From: Ornithomonoglobus_A sp034090805
GTDB taxonomy: Bacteria > Bacillota > Clostridia > UBA1381
Length of the DNA stretch: 39,884 bases
Direction of reading: 5' to 3'
Assembly: GCA_034090805.1 (NCBI GenBank)
Contig: JAXDRV010000019.1
Span: 1 to 39,884 of the forward strand
Shown: piece after piece, positions 8,354 through 15,826 of the stretch
How the letters are laid out: every line of letters starts with the position of its first letter
Numbering within the stretch: position 1 is the first letter of the stretch
Made by a program: the position numbers and the translations under genes
Notes under the pieces: generated by a model
What the model saw: the letters and a program-made list of their open reading frames with translations, nothing else
Database searches by the model: none
What the model was told of the DNA's origin: nothing

Positions 8354-9949
8354 ATGAAAAAATCAATATTTTTGCTGATTTCGATACTTGTGCTTGCGTT
8401 TTCGGTATCGTCGTGTGCGCCTGCGGACAGACTGCGGGGTATGTTTTCGGATAAAGGAGAGGACGGAGCGGCACAGCCTGCCGAGCCTGAGGACAATCCG
8501 GCGGGAGCGAATACCGTGACGGTCGGGATTTTTGATTTTGATACGTTCAATCCTCTCACAACGCAGTCGCAGACGGTACGTGAGGCGATGGAGTTTGTAT
8601 ACGAGCCGCTGTTTGAGCTGAACGAGCAAGTGCAGCCGGAACCGGCTTTGGCGAGAGATTACGCAATGAGTCCGGACGGAAGGACAATTACCATTAACCT
8701 GAGAGATGACGTTCGCTGGCATGACGGCGACACCATGACGGCATACGATGCGGCATATAGCGTGCGTATGGTGCGTGAGGGGAAAACCTCGTATACGGAG
8801 CTTATGAAGGACGCAGTGGATCAGACCGTAACGGGAGATTATCAGCTTACCGTAAGCTTTAACCACCCTGTGCCGCTTGCTGCGTCGCTGTTCACGTTCC
8901 CGATAGTCAAATATGATACGCCGATGACCACCGATGCGGGATATAATCCGATCGGTACGGGTGCGTTTGCGTTTTCGGGACGTGTCGGAACGGACAGGTA
9001 TATGCTCAATGCCTTTGACTACTATTACGGAGGGCGTGCAAAGCTTGACGGTGTTTATATAGACGAAGCACCGGACGAGGAGCATTATATTTATATGTGC
9101 AGTGCCGGAGCGTTTGACGTATCCACCGACAAGGTGCTTGATTTAAAGAAATACACTCCCAAGGGCAGTGTGGTTTTGAATGAATACGTAACGGACAGGC
9201 TTATGCTTTTGGGGATAAACTGCTCAAAGCCGGAGCTTTCGGGAGCGTCAACGAGAAGGGCATTATCCGAGCTTACCGACAGAGAGTATATAGTTGATTC
9301 GATACTGTATTCGAGATACACCGGCGTTGATGTTCCGATAAATCCGTCACTTTGGCTTTACGGAGAATCCGCCTGTGCAAGAGGCATAAGGGGCGACGAG
9401 GCGGAGAGCTGCCTCGAAGCGGACGGCTGGACTCCGGCTGTCAACGGAGGATATGTGAGAAATTCCCCCAACGGTCAGCAGCAGCTGAAGCTTACCTTGA
9501 TTACCGATGAAAACGAGGAGAAAAGGGCGATCGCCGATAAGCTTGCGGAAACGTTTCACCGATACGGCATTGCGGTACAGACCGAAACGCTACCGTATGA
9601 CCAATACTCGGCACGCATAGCATCGGGAATGTACGATATTTTTGTCGGAGAATACGAAATCCCGGCTACACAGGATTTATCGGGACTTGTCTGCGGGGGA
9701 AATATTTTCCGATACTCAAATGTGGATATGGATACGCTTGCGGCGCAGATGGGAATGACCTCGAACGTGGAGGAGCTTAAGACGCTGTATCCGCAGCTCG
9801 GCGAGCTGTTCCGCAGCGAGATGCCGTTTGTGCCGATTGCATACAAGCGTGCGTGCGTGATGAACAGTGCGGCACTCAAGGACGTAAGCTGCCCCGGCAG
9901 CGGAGGAGTATACAGAAATGTAAGCCTCTGGCGTGTTAAGTCTGAATAA
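8354..9949 (+). CDS. Peptide/nickel-type ABC transporter substrate-binding lipoprotein (SBP_bac_5)
   Basis: This 531-residue extracellular binding protein of the DppA/OppA family has a signal peptide of about 20 residues with a lipobox ending in C21 (FSVSSC) and then an acidic linker. The family-5 fold starts at about residue 55: FDFDTFNPLTTQSQTVREAM, a second patch RDYAMSPDGRTITINLRDDVRWHDG, and YNPIGTGAF. It would be anchored to the outer face of the membrane and capture oligopeptides or similar ligands. No permease or ATPase genes adjoin it, so it is an orphan in this locus. It follows pgeF by 39 nt and may be in that operon. A structured repeat begins at its stop codon. Confidence 0.9.
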   Translation: MKKSIFLLISILVLAFSVSSCAPADRLRGMFSDKGEDGAAQPAEPEDNPAGANTVTVGIFDFDTFNPLTTQSQTVREAMEFVYEPLFELNEQVQPEPALARDYAMSPDGRTITINLRDDVRWHDGDTMTAYDAAYSVRMVREGKTSYTELMKDAVDQTVTGDYQLTVSFNHPVPLAASLFTFPIVKYDTPMTTDAGYNPIGTGAFAFSGRVGTDRYMLNAFDYYYGGRAKLDGVYIDEAPDEEHYIYMCSAGAFDVSTDKVLDLKKYTPKGSVVLNEYVTDRLMLLGINCSKPELSGASTRRALSELTDREYIVDSILYSRYTGVDVPINPSLWLYGESACARGIRGDEAESCLEADGWTPAVNGGYVRNSPNGQQQLKLTLITDENEEKRAIADKLAETFHRYGIAVQTETLPYDQYSARIASGMYDIFVGEYEIPATQDLSGLVCGGNIFRYSNVDMDTLAAQMGMTSNVEELKTLYPQLGELFRSEMPFVPIAYKRACVMNSAALKDVSCPGSGGVYRNVSLWRVKSE

Positions 9950-10030
9950 ATTTCCGCATCTTGCCGCTTTCAAGAGCTTGAAGTATCAGCATACGTCGGC
10001 GCTCTTTCAAGCAGCAATCTGCGAAAATTT
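9948..10030 (+). repeat. Family A hairpin, copy 1 (conserved 23-nt loop)
   Basis: The arms 9948-9977 and 10001-10030 form an imperfect 30-bp stem that begins in the SBP stop codon. The loop at 9978-10000 starts TTGAAGTATC and ends CATACGTCGGC. It differs from the loop at 20035-20057 at one base only, although the stems differ. Both copies keep GCA-TC-TTGC opposite GCAA-TC-TGC, giving a repeated TC/TC internal mismatch. There is no T-run after the stem, so it is not a standard terminator. Confidence 0.75.
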
Positions 10031-10054
10031 CTTGCAGACTGTAATTTGACGCTC

Positions 10055-10146
10055 GGAATTTGAGATATTTCCGATTAAGCTTCGGCTCAGACATCCTCAC
10101 AGCGTTCGGAACTCGCCGAAACCTAATCGGAAACATCTTAAATTCC
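10055..10146 (+). repeat. Family B hairpin (GGAATTTGAGAT subtype)
   Basis: A 92-bp imperfect palindrome. Its arms run from GGAATTTGAGATATTTCCG to the matching TCGGAAACATCTTAAATTCC. The central loop TCAGACATCC-TCAC-GCGTTCGG-AACTC is shared with the copies near 23.4, 23.6, 30.9, 31.0 and 36.5-36.9 kb. Together with family A it fills most of the gap 9950-10240. I see no gene in that gap. Confidence 0.75.
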
Positions 10147-10240
10147 ACTGAAGCTTTCAAAAGCTCAACTGAAAATAGTTTGCAATTGCTTATTGCGGTT
10201 TTGAAAAATAATAAAAATCAAAGGGACGGTGATTTGAGGC

Positions 10241-11467
10241 TTGACGGTAATTGTAATAGGAGCGGGAGCGGCAGGTCTGATAGCTGCGGGGACGGCGGCT
10301 AAGACTGCCGACAAGGTGATACTTGCGGAAAAAAATGATATTGTCGGAAAAAAGCTGCTGATAACCGGCAAGGGACGCTGCAACATAACCAATTCTGCGG
10401 ATACCGAGGACATGATTGCGATGTATCCGACTAACGGCAGGTTTCTGTACAGTGCTCTTTACACCTTCACAAACGATGATATTATAAAGCTTGTGGAAAG
10501 CATGGGGGTAAAGACGAAGGTGGAACGGGGCGGACGTGTGTTTCCTGTGTCCGACAGGGCTGCGGACGTTGTTTCGGCACTTAAAAAATATGCTTTAAAA
10601 AGCAACGTGAAGCTTATACATTCGGCGGTGCGTGAGATTCTCGTCAAGGACGGCGCAGTTTGCGGAGTACGCACCTCAAAGGGTGAAATAAGCGGCGACA
10701 GAGTTATAATATGCACAGGCGGAGCGTCCTACAAGGGTACAGGCTCCACCGGTGACGGATACAGATTCGCAGAGGAAACGGGGCATAGGATAACGGAGCT
10801 TAAGCCGTCGCTTGTGCCGATAGTGACGGAGGAGCACTGGACGGCGGACGTTATGGGATTGTCGCTCAAAAATGCGGCGGTAAGTGTTTACAGCGAAAAA
10901 AACAAAAAGGTGTACGAGGATTTCGGGGAGCTGTTGTTTACTCATTTCGGAATTTCCGGGCCTGTTGTGCTGTCGATGTCGGCGCATTTGAAAAAGAAAG
11001 AAAAATACAGGATAGAGATAGATTTAAAGCCTGCGCTGACGGCGGAAAAGCTTGACGCAAGGATTTTGAGAGATTTTGAAGAAAGCGGGAAAAAGCATCT
11101 TGCCAACAGTCTTGACAAGCTGCTGCCAAAGGCGCTTATTCCGATAATCATAGAGCATTCGGGCATAGACGCTCACAAGCCCGTATGCGATATAACACGT
11201 GCGGAGCGCCATGCGCTCGGAGAGGCGATGAAGCGGCTTACGCTTACGTTCAAGTCATTCCGTCCGCTTGACGAGGCGATAGTGACCTCAGGTGGTGTAA
11301 GCGTAAAGGATATAAATCCGTCGACAATGGAATCTAAAAAGGTAAAGGGCTTGTATTTTGCCGGGGAGGTCATAGACGTGGACGGATATACGGGCGGATT
11401 TAATTTGCAGGCGGCATTTTCGACAGGGTATCTGGCGGGAATGAATGCATCGGAAACGGAGGATTAA
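10241..11467 (+). CDS. HI0933-family NAD(P)/FAD-dependent oxidoreductase
   Basis: This 408-residue flavoprotein of the HI0933/YhiN family is of unknown physiological reaction. The dinucleotide-binding motif VIVIGAGAAGLIAAGTAA lies at the very N-terminus. The FAD-contacting KLLITGKGRCNITN and VIICTGGASYKGTGSTGDG follow, and the C-terminus carries the family motifs GGVSVKDINPSTMESK, GLYFAGEVIDVDGYTGG and NLQAAFSTG. The start must be TTG at 10241: an in-frame TGA lies two codons upstream and the Rossmann motif leaves no room downstream. The ribosome site is weak (AGGGA 14 nt away). It opens the HutP-AroH/Cmk-PlsC-IspH/S1 gene string. Confidence 0.93.
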   Translation: MTVIVIGAGAAGLIAAGTAAKTADKVILAEKNDIVGKKLLITGKGRCNITNSADTEDMIAMYPTNGRFLYSALYTFTNDDIIKLVESMGVKTKVERGGRVFPVSDRAADVVSALKKYALKSNVKLIHSAVREILVKDGAVCGVRTSKGEISGDRVIICTGGASYKGTGSTGDGYRFAEETGHRITELKPSLVPIVTEEHWTADVMGLSLKNAAVSVYSEKNKKVYEDFGELLFTHFGISGPVVLSMSAHLKKKEKYRIEIDLKPALTAEKLDARILRDFEESGKKHLANSLDKLLPKALIPIIIEHSGIDAHKPVCDITRAERHALGEAMKRLTLTFKSFRPLDEAIVTSGGVSVKDINPSTMESKKVKGLYFAGEVIDVDGYTGGFNLQAAFSTGYLAGMNASETED

Positions 11468-11613
11468 CGTGAAAAATCACGTTAATTGGATTTAATTGCC
11501 CGTGCGATTTTCGCCTGCGGCGAACGCACATGGGCATAATTTCCACTTAACGCCTTGTCAGCCCACAGACAAGAACAGTTAAGATTTTTAATAACTATTT
11601 GTGGGCAGAAAGG
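11464..11613 (+). promoter_or_regulatory. Structured leader before hutP (candidate autoregulatory RNA)
   Basis: Four stems can be drawn. (1) TTAACGTGA/TCACGTTAA at 11464-11485 overlaps the previous stop codon. (2) A GC-rich hairpin at about 11495-11541 pairs TTTTCGCC with GGCGAA. (3) CTTAAC...CTTGTC pairs with GACAAG...GTTAAG at about 11547-11583. (4) GCCCACA (11561-11567) pairs with TGTGGGC (11600-11606), abutting the ribosome site AGAAAGG. Stems 3 and 4 exclude each other. NAG triplets spaced 5 nt apart lie in the strand they share. Confidence 0.5.
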
Positions 11614-11615
11614 CT

Positions 11616-12038
11616 ATGGAAATTAATATGGAAAGCGGCAGCAGATACGTATGCAAGGCGGCAGTGAACATGGCTTTGTCGGAGGACAGAGCGGAGGAGG
11701 CTGCGCTTAAGGAAAAATATATGTCGATGGGCATAAAGGCGGTGGCGATTGATTTCGGCAGCGATTTTAACAGTGCCGTCAAAAAGGTTCTCGAAAGGGC
11801 GGTTGTTGCGTCTAAGCGTGAGGGGCTGATAAGCGACAGTCATGCCGAGGAGGGAGCGGTTGCCGGAGCGGCGCACGAGGCATTGCAGCAGATAATCAAC
11901 AAGTGCGTGGGACTCAATCTCGGCGGTAAAATAGGTATAGCAAGAAACGAAGATCACATCAGCGTCTGCGTATTCTTTGCCATAGGACTGCTTAATTTGA
12001 ACGATATAGCAATAGGCCTGGGACACAGAGCCATATAA
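11616..12038 (+). CDS. HutP-family RNA-binding regulator
   Basis: About 140 residues related to Bacillus HutP, the histidine- and Mg-dependent antiterminator that binds NAG-triplet RNA. The match is clearest in the C-terminal half: HEALQQIINKCVGLNLGGKIGI, then DHISVCVFFAIG and the ending IAIGLGHRAI, equivalent to HutP's FGVGINHI. No histidine-utilisation genes are nearby. It sits between a flavoprotein and an AroH-Cmk fusion, so its target is probably not a hut operon. The start is uncertain: ATG 11616 is very close to AGAAAGG, while ATG 11628 is 14 nt away and GTG 11601 has no ribosome site. A structured leader suggests autoregulation. Confidence 0.8.
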   Translation: MEINMESGSRYVCKAAVNMALSEDRAEEAALKEKYMSMGIKAVAIDFGSDFNSAVKKVLERAVVASKREGLISDSHAEEGAVAGAAHEALQQIINKCVGLNLGGKIGIARNEDHISVCVFFAIGLLNLNDIAIGLGHRAI

Positions 12039-12069
12039 CCAAACTTCAGGTGAAAGGAGCTTATACAAA

Positions 12070-13098
12070 ATGGTAAGAGCGATAAGGGGAGCAATTACTG
12101 TAGATCACAACACAAAAGAGGACATACTCGATGCCGCAAAGGAGGTAGTCCAGGAGGCGATCAACAGAAACGACATAGATGTGAAGGATATTATATCCAT
12201 AATCTTCACGCTTACGCCCGACTTAACAAAGGCATTCCCGGCGGCGGGTGTGCGTCAGCTCGGAATAACGGATATTCCGCTGCTTGACCTTGTTCAGCCG
12301 GACGTTGAGGGTGCTTTAAAGATGTGCATACGTCTTATAATGCACGTCAATACCGACCGTGACAACGAAAGCCTGCACCACATATACCTGAGAGGAGCGA
12401 GGATTTTAAGACCGGATCTTCTTGAGGACAATTATATTTCCGTTGCGATAGACGGACCTGCCGGAGCGGGAAAAAGTACGGTGTCAAAAGCGGTTGCGAG
12501 GGAGTTGGGCTTCACATATATCGATACCGGTGCAATGTACCGTGCGGCGGCACTGTTTGCGTTAAGCCGAGGCATTGACCTTGTTCACAATACGGCGGGG
12601 CTTGTAAAGGTGATTGATGAAATGAGCATCAGAATAAGCTATGACCGCAGAGGACAGAGAGTGTTCTTAAACGGCGAGGACGTTTCGGACGAAATACGTA
12701 CAAACGAGGTTTCAAAGGCTGCGTCGGCGGTTGCCAAAATTCCGGAGGTGCGTATGCGGCTTGTCAAGCTTCAGCGTGATATGGCGGAGCGCAGCAACGT
12801 CATAATGGACGGCAGGGACATATGCTCAACGGTTCTGCCGAATGCGGACGTTAAGATTTTCCTTACCGCCTCCGTTGCGTCACGTGCAAAGCGCCGTTAC
12901 AAGGAGCTTATGGAAAAGGGTATGGACACGACTCTCGACACCGTAAGGCTTGATATAATCGCAAGAGATAAAAATGACAGCGAACGCAAAATATCACCGC
13001 TTAAGCAGGCGGAGGATGCAGTGCTTATCGACACAAGCGACAAAAGCTTTGATGAGGCGGTCGAGTGTGTAAAGGAAATGATAAAAAACGTACTTTAA
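12070..13098 (+). CDS. cmk: Fused AroH-type chorismate mutase and cytidylate kinase
   Basis: A 342-residue two-domain protein. Residues 1-117 match monofunctional AroH chorismate mutase (IRGAITV, TLTPDLTKAFPA, MCIR, IYLRGARILRPDL). Residues 122-342 are cytidylate kinase, which phosphorylates CMP/dCMP, with the P-loop GPAGAGKST at 129-137, YIDTGAMYRA and IMDGRDICSTVLPNA. Alignment to B. subtilis AroH keeps R7, F57, R90 and Y108 but places Q where the catalytic E78 lies, so mutase activity is doubtful. AAAGGAGC precedes the start by 10 nt. The gene follows hutP by 31 nt and precedes plsC by 26 nt, in one apparent operon. Confidence 0.92.
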   Translation: MVRAIRGAITVDHNTKEDILDAAKEVVQEAINRNDIDVKDIISIIFTLTPDLTKAFPAAGVRQLGITDIPLLDLVQPDVEGALKMCIRLIMHVNTDRDNESLHHIYLRGARILRPDLLEDNYISVAIDGPAGAGKSTVSKAVARELGFTYIDTGAMYRAAALFALSRGIDLVHNTAGLVKVIDEMSIRISYDRRGQRVFLNGEDVSDEIRTNEVSKAASAVAKIPEVRMRLVKLQRDMAERSNVIMDGRDICSTVLPNADVKIFLTASVASRAKRRYKELMEKGMDTTLDTVRLDIIARDKNDSERKISPLKQAEDAVLIDTSDKSFDEAVECVKEMIKNVL

Positions 13099-13124
13099 CA
13101 GGATGAAAATAGAGGAGAAAACAT

Positions 13125-13721
13125 ATGCTGTATGAAATAGCAAAGGGGATCGTAAGCGTGATTTTTACGCTTGGGTTCCGTGTCAAGGTGACGGGACGTG
13201 AAAACGTTCCCGAAAGCGGACCTTTTATACTTGCCGTAAATCACAAAAGTAATTTCGATCCGGCAATTGCGGCTGTTTACTGTCCGAGAAAGCTGACCTT
13301 TATGGCAAAGGAGGAGCTGTTTAAAAATCCCTTATTCGGCGGGCTTATAAGACGCTTGGGAGCATTCCCGATAAGCCGCGGCAAGGGCGACATAGGCGCA
13401 ATCAAGGGCGCATTTTCGATACTTAAGGACGGACGTGCTTTGCTTATGTTCCCGCAGGGACACAGAATGAAAAACGGGCAGAGAGGCAAGGCGGGAACGG
13501 GAGCTGTTATGATCGCTCACAAAATGCAGGTGCCGGTTGTTACGCTGTGCATATCGGGCGAATACAGGTTTATGGGCAGGCTGCATCTGACCTTCGGCAG
13601 CCCGATTGAGTTTACCGAATATTACGGCGAAAAGATGAGCGGCGAAACATTAAAGGAGCTTTCGGAGGGACTGCTTGACAAAATACTTGAGAACGATGAT
13701 GTTGAAAGGAGCATGGTATGA
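13125..13721 (+). CDS. plsC: 1-acyl-sn-glycerol-3-phosphate acyltransferase (PlsC family)
   Basis: This 198-residue membrane-associated acyltransferase would add the second acyl chain to lysophosphatidic acid in phospholipid synthesis. Block 1 NHKSNFD contains the catalytic HX4D. Block 2 is LGAFPISRGKGD. Block 3 is FPQGHRMK, a variant of the usual FPEGTRS. Block 4 is VPVVTLCISG. A short hydrophobic N-terminal segment (about 4-20) may anchor it. The last four bases overlap the start of ispH-rpsA (ATGA). Position between cmk and ispH matches the cmk-plsC-ispH order of other Clostridia. Confidence 0.93.
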   Translation: MLYEIAKGIVSVIFTLGFRVKVTGRENVPESGPFILAVNHKSNFDPAIAAVYCPRKLTFMAKEELFKNPLFGGLIRRLGAFPISRGKGDIGAIKGAFSILKDGRALLMFPQGHRMKNGQRGKAGTGAVMIAHKMQVPVVTLCISGEYRFMGRLHLTFGSPIEFTEYYGEKMSGETLKELSEGLLDKILENDDVERSMV

Positions 13722-15721
13722 TAACTGTGGCAAAAACGGCGGGATTTTGCTACGGCGTGAAGCGTGCCGTTGACAACGTGTACAAGGAGGCTGCTGCCGG
13801 CAAAATCGCAACTCTCGGACCGATAATACATAATCCTCAGGTGATTGCGGATTTGGAGTCCAGAGGCGTCAAGGCATACGACAGGGTAAGTGATATACCA
13901 CAGGACTGCAAGGTGATTATACGGGCGCACGGCGTCCCTGAGAGCGTGTATAAGGAGCTTGAGGGGAGAGAGTACGTTGACCTTACCTGTCCGTTCGTGT
14001 CAAAGATACACAGAATTGTAAATAAACACCATAAAGAGGGGTATCAGATAGTAATTGTAGGCGACAAAAATCATCCTGAGGTGATAGGAATAAACGGCTG
14101 GTGTGACGGCTCTGCGGTCATAATAAATGACCCAAATAAGCAAATTGACGAAAATTTGTCAAAAAAAGACCTCTGTATTGTTGCACAAACTACAATTAAA
14201 AAAGAAATTTTTGTGCAAATAGTACAAATTTTAAAAAAAACTTGCAAAAGTACCCTAATATTTGATACAATATGTAGTGCAACGAGAGATAGGCAGGAGG
14301 AAGCGGTGAGCTTGGCGAAGGCTTCGGACATGATGCTTGTGGTGGGAGGAAGGCAAAGCTCCAACACAAGAAAGCTGTTCGAGATAGCGAAGCAGTACTG
14401 CGAAAACACCTATCAGCTCGAAACCAGTGAGGAGGTTCCTCAAAAAAACACATATAAAAAAATAGGTATTACTGCGGGCGCCTCCACACCCGTAAGTATT
14501 ATCGAGGAGGTAGTAAAGGCTATGAGTGAAAATCTAAAAAATGAGGAGACCTTTGCAGAACTGTTTGAACAGTATGAAAGCAAGGCTCTCAGCAACGGAG
14601 ACATTATCGACGGAACGGTTGTAGAGGTTCGTAACAACGAGGTTATCGTCGACCTCGGAGGGTTCAAGTACAACGGACAGTTAGCTGCCGATCAGTTGAG
14701 TGATGATCCGTCACTTAAGCCGTCTGATGTTGTAAAAGAAGGCGATACGATCAAGGTTTACGTTGTAGGCGTAAATGACGGTGAGGGAAAAGTAGTTTTA
14801 TCAAGAAAGAAATTGGTAGCTATGGAAAGCTGGAACAAAATCAAAGCGGCTTACGAATCGGGAGAGATTCTCGAAGGAAAAATCATTAAGGCGGTCAAGG
14901 GCGGAGTAATTGCACTGACCGACGGCTCGCAGGTGTTCATTCCGGCACGTCAGGCATCGGAAAGATTCGTACAGGACCTTCAGAGCTTGGTAGGTACAAC
15001 GGTTCAGTACAGGATTATTGAGATTGACGAAAGAAGAAAGCGTGTTATCGGTTCCGTAAGAGTTATTCTTGAGGAGAAGAAGAAGGCAGCCGAGGAGGCG
15101 TTCTGGGCAGCGGCCGAGGTAGGCAAGAAGTACAGCGGCGCCGTTAAGTCGCTCACAAGCTTCGGTGCATTCGTGGATCTCGGCGGAGTTGACGGACTGG
15201 TTCACATCAGCGAGCTTTCGTGGAACAAGATTAAGCACCCGTCGGAGGTGGTTAAGGAAGGCGATGTACTGGACGTTTACATCAAGGACTTAAATCCCGA
15301 AACAAAGAAGATTTCTTTAGGATTTAAGAAGATTGAGGACAATCCCTGGGTAATCGCACAGAGCAAGATTAACAAGGGCGATGTTGTTAAGTGTAAGGTT
15401 GTAAGAATGATGCCGTTCGGCGCATTTGCCGAGATTATGCCCAATGTTGACGGACTTATTCACATTTCGCAGATTGCGGACAGAAGAATAGGCAAGCCTG
15501 AGGACGTGCTGACAATCGGCGAAGAGGTTGAGGCAAAGGTTACTGAGGTCAACTGGGACGAAAAGAAGATAAGCCTTAGCATAAGAGAGCTTATCGCACC
15601 GGCTGAGGAGGAGGCTCCCGCTGAGGAAGCACCCGCAGAGGACGACGCTCCCGAAGAGGCGCTGGTATATTCGACAGACCCTGAGGTTGAGGTTGAAAAG
15701 ACAATAGAAGTAGAAGAATAA
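13718..15721 (+). CDS. ispH: Fused IspH (HMBPP reductase) and ribosomal protein S1
   Basis: A 667-residue bifunctional protein. Residues 1-280 are IspH, the 4Fe-4S enzyme that makes IPP/DMAPP in the last MEP-pathway step. Cluster cysteines lie in AGFCYGV (C11), DLTCPFV and DTICSATRDRQEE, with histidines in IIHNPQ and GDKNHPEV. Residues about 295-625 hold four S1 RNA-binding repeats, e.g. GAVKSLTSFGAFVDLGGVDG and VVRMMPFGAFAEIMPNVDG. A Glu/Ala/Pro-rich acidic tail follows. This fusion is known in Clostridia. A strong internal ribosome site and possible promoter at the domain junction could allow free S1 (399 aa) to be made from ATG 14522. Confidence 0.95.
   Translation: MITVAKTAGFCYGVKRAVDNVYKEAAAGKIATLGPIIHNPQVIADLESRGVKAYDRVSDIPQDCKVIIRAHGVPESVYKELEGREYVDLTCPFVSKIHRIVNKHHKEGYQIVIVGDKNHPEVIGINGWCDGSAVIINDPNKQIDENLSKKDLCIVAQTTIKKEIFVQIVQILKKTCKSTLIFDTICSATRDRQEEAVSLAKASDMMLVVGGRQSSNTRKLFEIAKQYCENTYQLETSEEVPQKNTYKKIGITAGASTPVSIIEEVVKAMSENLKNEETFAELFEQYESKALSNGDIIDGTVVEVRNNEVIVDLGGFKYNGQLAADQLSDDPSLKPSDVVKEGDTIKVYVVGVNDGEGKVVLSRKKLVAMESWNKIKAAYESGEILEGKIIKAVKGGVIALTDGSQVFIPARQASERFVQDLQSLVGTTVQYRIIEIDERRKRVIGSVRVILEEKKKAAEEAFWAAAEVGKKYSGAVKSLTSFGAFVDLGGVDGLVHISELSWNKIKHPSEVVKEGDVLDVYIKDLNPETKKISLGFKKIEDNPWVIAQSKINKGDVVKCKVVRMMPFGAFAEIMPNVDGLIHISQIADRRIGKPEDVLTIGEEVEAKVTEVNWDEKKISLSIRELIAPAEEEAPAEEAPAEDDAPEEALVYSTDPEVEVEKTIEVEE
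14242..14524 (+). promoter_or_regulatory. Candidate internal promoter and Shine-Dalgarno for free S1
   Basis: Inside the ispH part, TTGCAA (14242-14247), an 18-nt spacer and TACAAT (14266-14271) lie in an AT-rich patch. At 14504-14510, GAGGAGG is followed 11 nt later by in-frame ATG 14522, codon 269, exactly where IspH ends and S1 begins. Each element could occur by chance. Their placement together is suggestive. Confidence 0.4.
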
Positions 15722-15734
15722 TGCACAAACGAGC

Positions 15735-15769
15735 GGTGCGGCAAACACAGTTTTGCCGCACCTTTTTTT
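15735..15769 (+). terminator. Rho-independent terminator after ispH-rpsA
   Basis: An 11-bp stem GGTGCGGCAAA/TTTGCCGCACC (15735-15745, 15752-15762) is followed directly by seven T residues. Confidence 0.93.
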
Positions 15770-15826
15770 GTCTGTCGGAGCAGTTTATAAAAAGTATTTT
15801 ATATCACCGAAATGTATGAGCCTATT

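Noticed and set aside
9948..10030. Family A hairpin as the terminator of the SBP gene
   Set aside because: No T-tract follows the stem, and the sequence conservation lies in the loop, unlike a terminator.
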